A stretch of DNA of 5,708 nucleotides from Candidatus Eiseniibacteriota bacterium. GTDB lineage: Bacteria > Eisenbacteria > RBG-16-71-46. Shown here in pieces: positions 5,257 to 5,708 of the stretch (the stretch's first letter is position 1; each line of letters starts with the position of its first letter). Location: assembly GCA_005893185.1 (NCBI GenBank), contig VBOS01000497.1, positions 1-5,708 of the forward strand. The letters run 5' to 3'. The notes below the pieces were generated by a model, which saw nothing but the letters and a program-made list of their open reading frames with translations, did not search any database and was not told the DNA's origin. Position numbers and translations under genes: made by a program.

Positions 5257-5708
5257 ATGAACAGGTATCGGATTTTGGCGTTGTGCGCGTGCCTGCTCGT
5301 GGCATTCGCGCCGTCGAGCGTGCTGGCCTCGAGCCGGACCGCCGTCCCGGACAGCGTTGCCGCGCTCTCGGGGAATGCGACCACCACCGAGGACTGGAGT
5401 CTGGTGCCCGAATACCGCATCGTTCCCGGCGATCGGCTGATGCTCAATTTCGGCCCGGCCCCCGGGAGCTCGTCCGACATCACGCGTGAGGCCAGGGTGC
5501 GCCCGGACGGGCGCATCTCCGTGTTCCCGGTCGGCGACGTCGTAGCAGCTGGCCGAACGGTGCGCGAGCTGGAGGCGGCGCTGGTCGAGCTCATGGCCGC
5601 CGAGTTCAAGCAGCCACGCGTCACGGTGGAGCTGGTGGACGTGGCGGGCAACCAGGTTCACGTGCTGGGGCAGGTGAACAACCCGGGCTCGTATAACGCA
5701 GGGCCCTT
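5257..5708 (+). CDS. Wza/GumB-type polysaccharide export protein, 3' partial
   Basis: The frame is open from the ATG at 5257 to the right edge (150 codons visible). Residues 1-24 form a Sec signal peptide with likely cleavage after SSVLA. The mature part starts with a short linker, then the polysaccharide export domain: YRIVPGDRLMLNF (53-65), VRPDGRISVFPVGDV (81-95) and a helix, TVRELEAALVELM (101-113), ending in PRVTVELVD. GNQVHVLGQVNNPGSY (131-146) opens the first SLBB domain. Family members form the outer-membrane channel through which capsule or exopolysaccharide leaves the cell, working with a Wzc-type co-polymerase usually encoded nearby. Many homologues are lipoproteins; here Cys10 and Cys12 fall too early in the hydrophobic stretch to form a good lipobox, so an ordinary signal peptide is favoured. 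Preceded by a strong promoter and a long leader, it is probably the first gene of its operon. Confidence 0.9.
   Translation, partial: MNRYRILALCACLLVAFAPSSVLASSRTAVPDSVAALSGNATTTEDWSLVPEYRIVPGDRLMLNFGPAPGSSSDITREARVRPDGRISVFPVGDVVAAGRTVRELEAALVELMAAEFKQPRVTVELVDVAGNQVHVLGQVNNPGSYNAGP

Noticed and set aside
4700..5651. Minus-strand open frames across the intergenic region and the start of the export gene
   Set aside because: They run antisense to a clear promoter, leader and the polysaccharide export domain, and show no recognisable motifs.

Overview
This is a GC-rich bacterial window with tightly packed genes and strong third-position G/C bias. It holds five protein genes, two of them cut by the window edges. 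The gene types (membrane-anchored alkaline-phosphatase-fold enzyme, DapL/AlaC-type aminotransferase, DUF3108 envelope protein, deoxyhypusine-synthase-like protein, Wza-type export protein) point to a diderm, environmental, high-GC lineage. Gemmatimonadota, Ca. Eisenbacteria or deltaproteobacterial relatives are possible, but the sequence alone does not settle it. I see no mobile element, CRISPR array, tRNA or rRNA.

Layout: bases 2-1654 (+) are the 3' part of a membrane-anchored sulfatase/phosphatase-fold enzyme. It converges, across 18 bp, on a complete class I/II PLP aminotransferase on the minus strand (1673-2884). The aminotransferase is divergent from a two-gene plus-strand unit. Its first gene encodes a secreted DUF3108 protein (about 2945-3820), whose TGA overlaps by one base the ATG of the second gene, a deoxyhypusine-synthase-like protein (3820-4794). 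A sigma70-like promoter for this unit lies inside the first codons of the aminotransferase gene and overlaps a 14-bp perfect palindrome (2848-2861).

The 462-bp gap 4795-5256 is structured. It starts with a cluster of inverted repeats at the end of the two-gene unit, followed by a very good sigma70-type promoter (TTGACA, 18 bp, TATATT). A long leader of about 240 nt with several, partly competing, hairpins comes next. The leader runs into a Wza/GumB-type polysaccharide export gene (5257 to the window edge), which probably starts an exopolysaccharide operon.

Functionally, three of the five products are predicted to act in or at the envelope: the phosphatase-fold enzyme, the DUF3108 protein and the export protein. 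The aminotransferase may supply diaminopimelate for peptidoglycan and lysine. No known system clearly links all five. The parts most worth attention are the shared divergent control region, the lysine-less deoxyhypusine-synthase-like protein coupled to DUF3108, and the structured leader of the polysaccharide gene.
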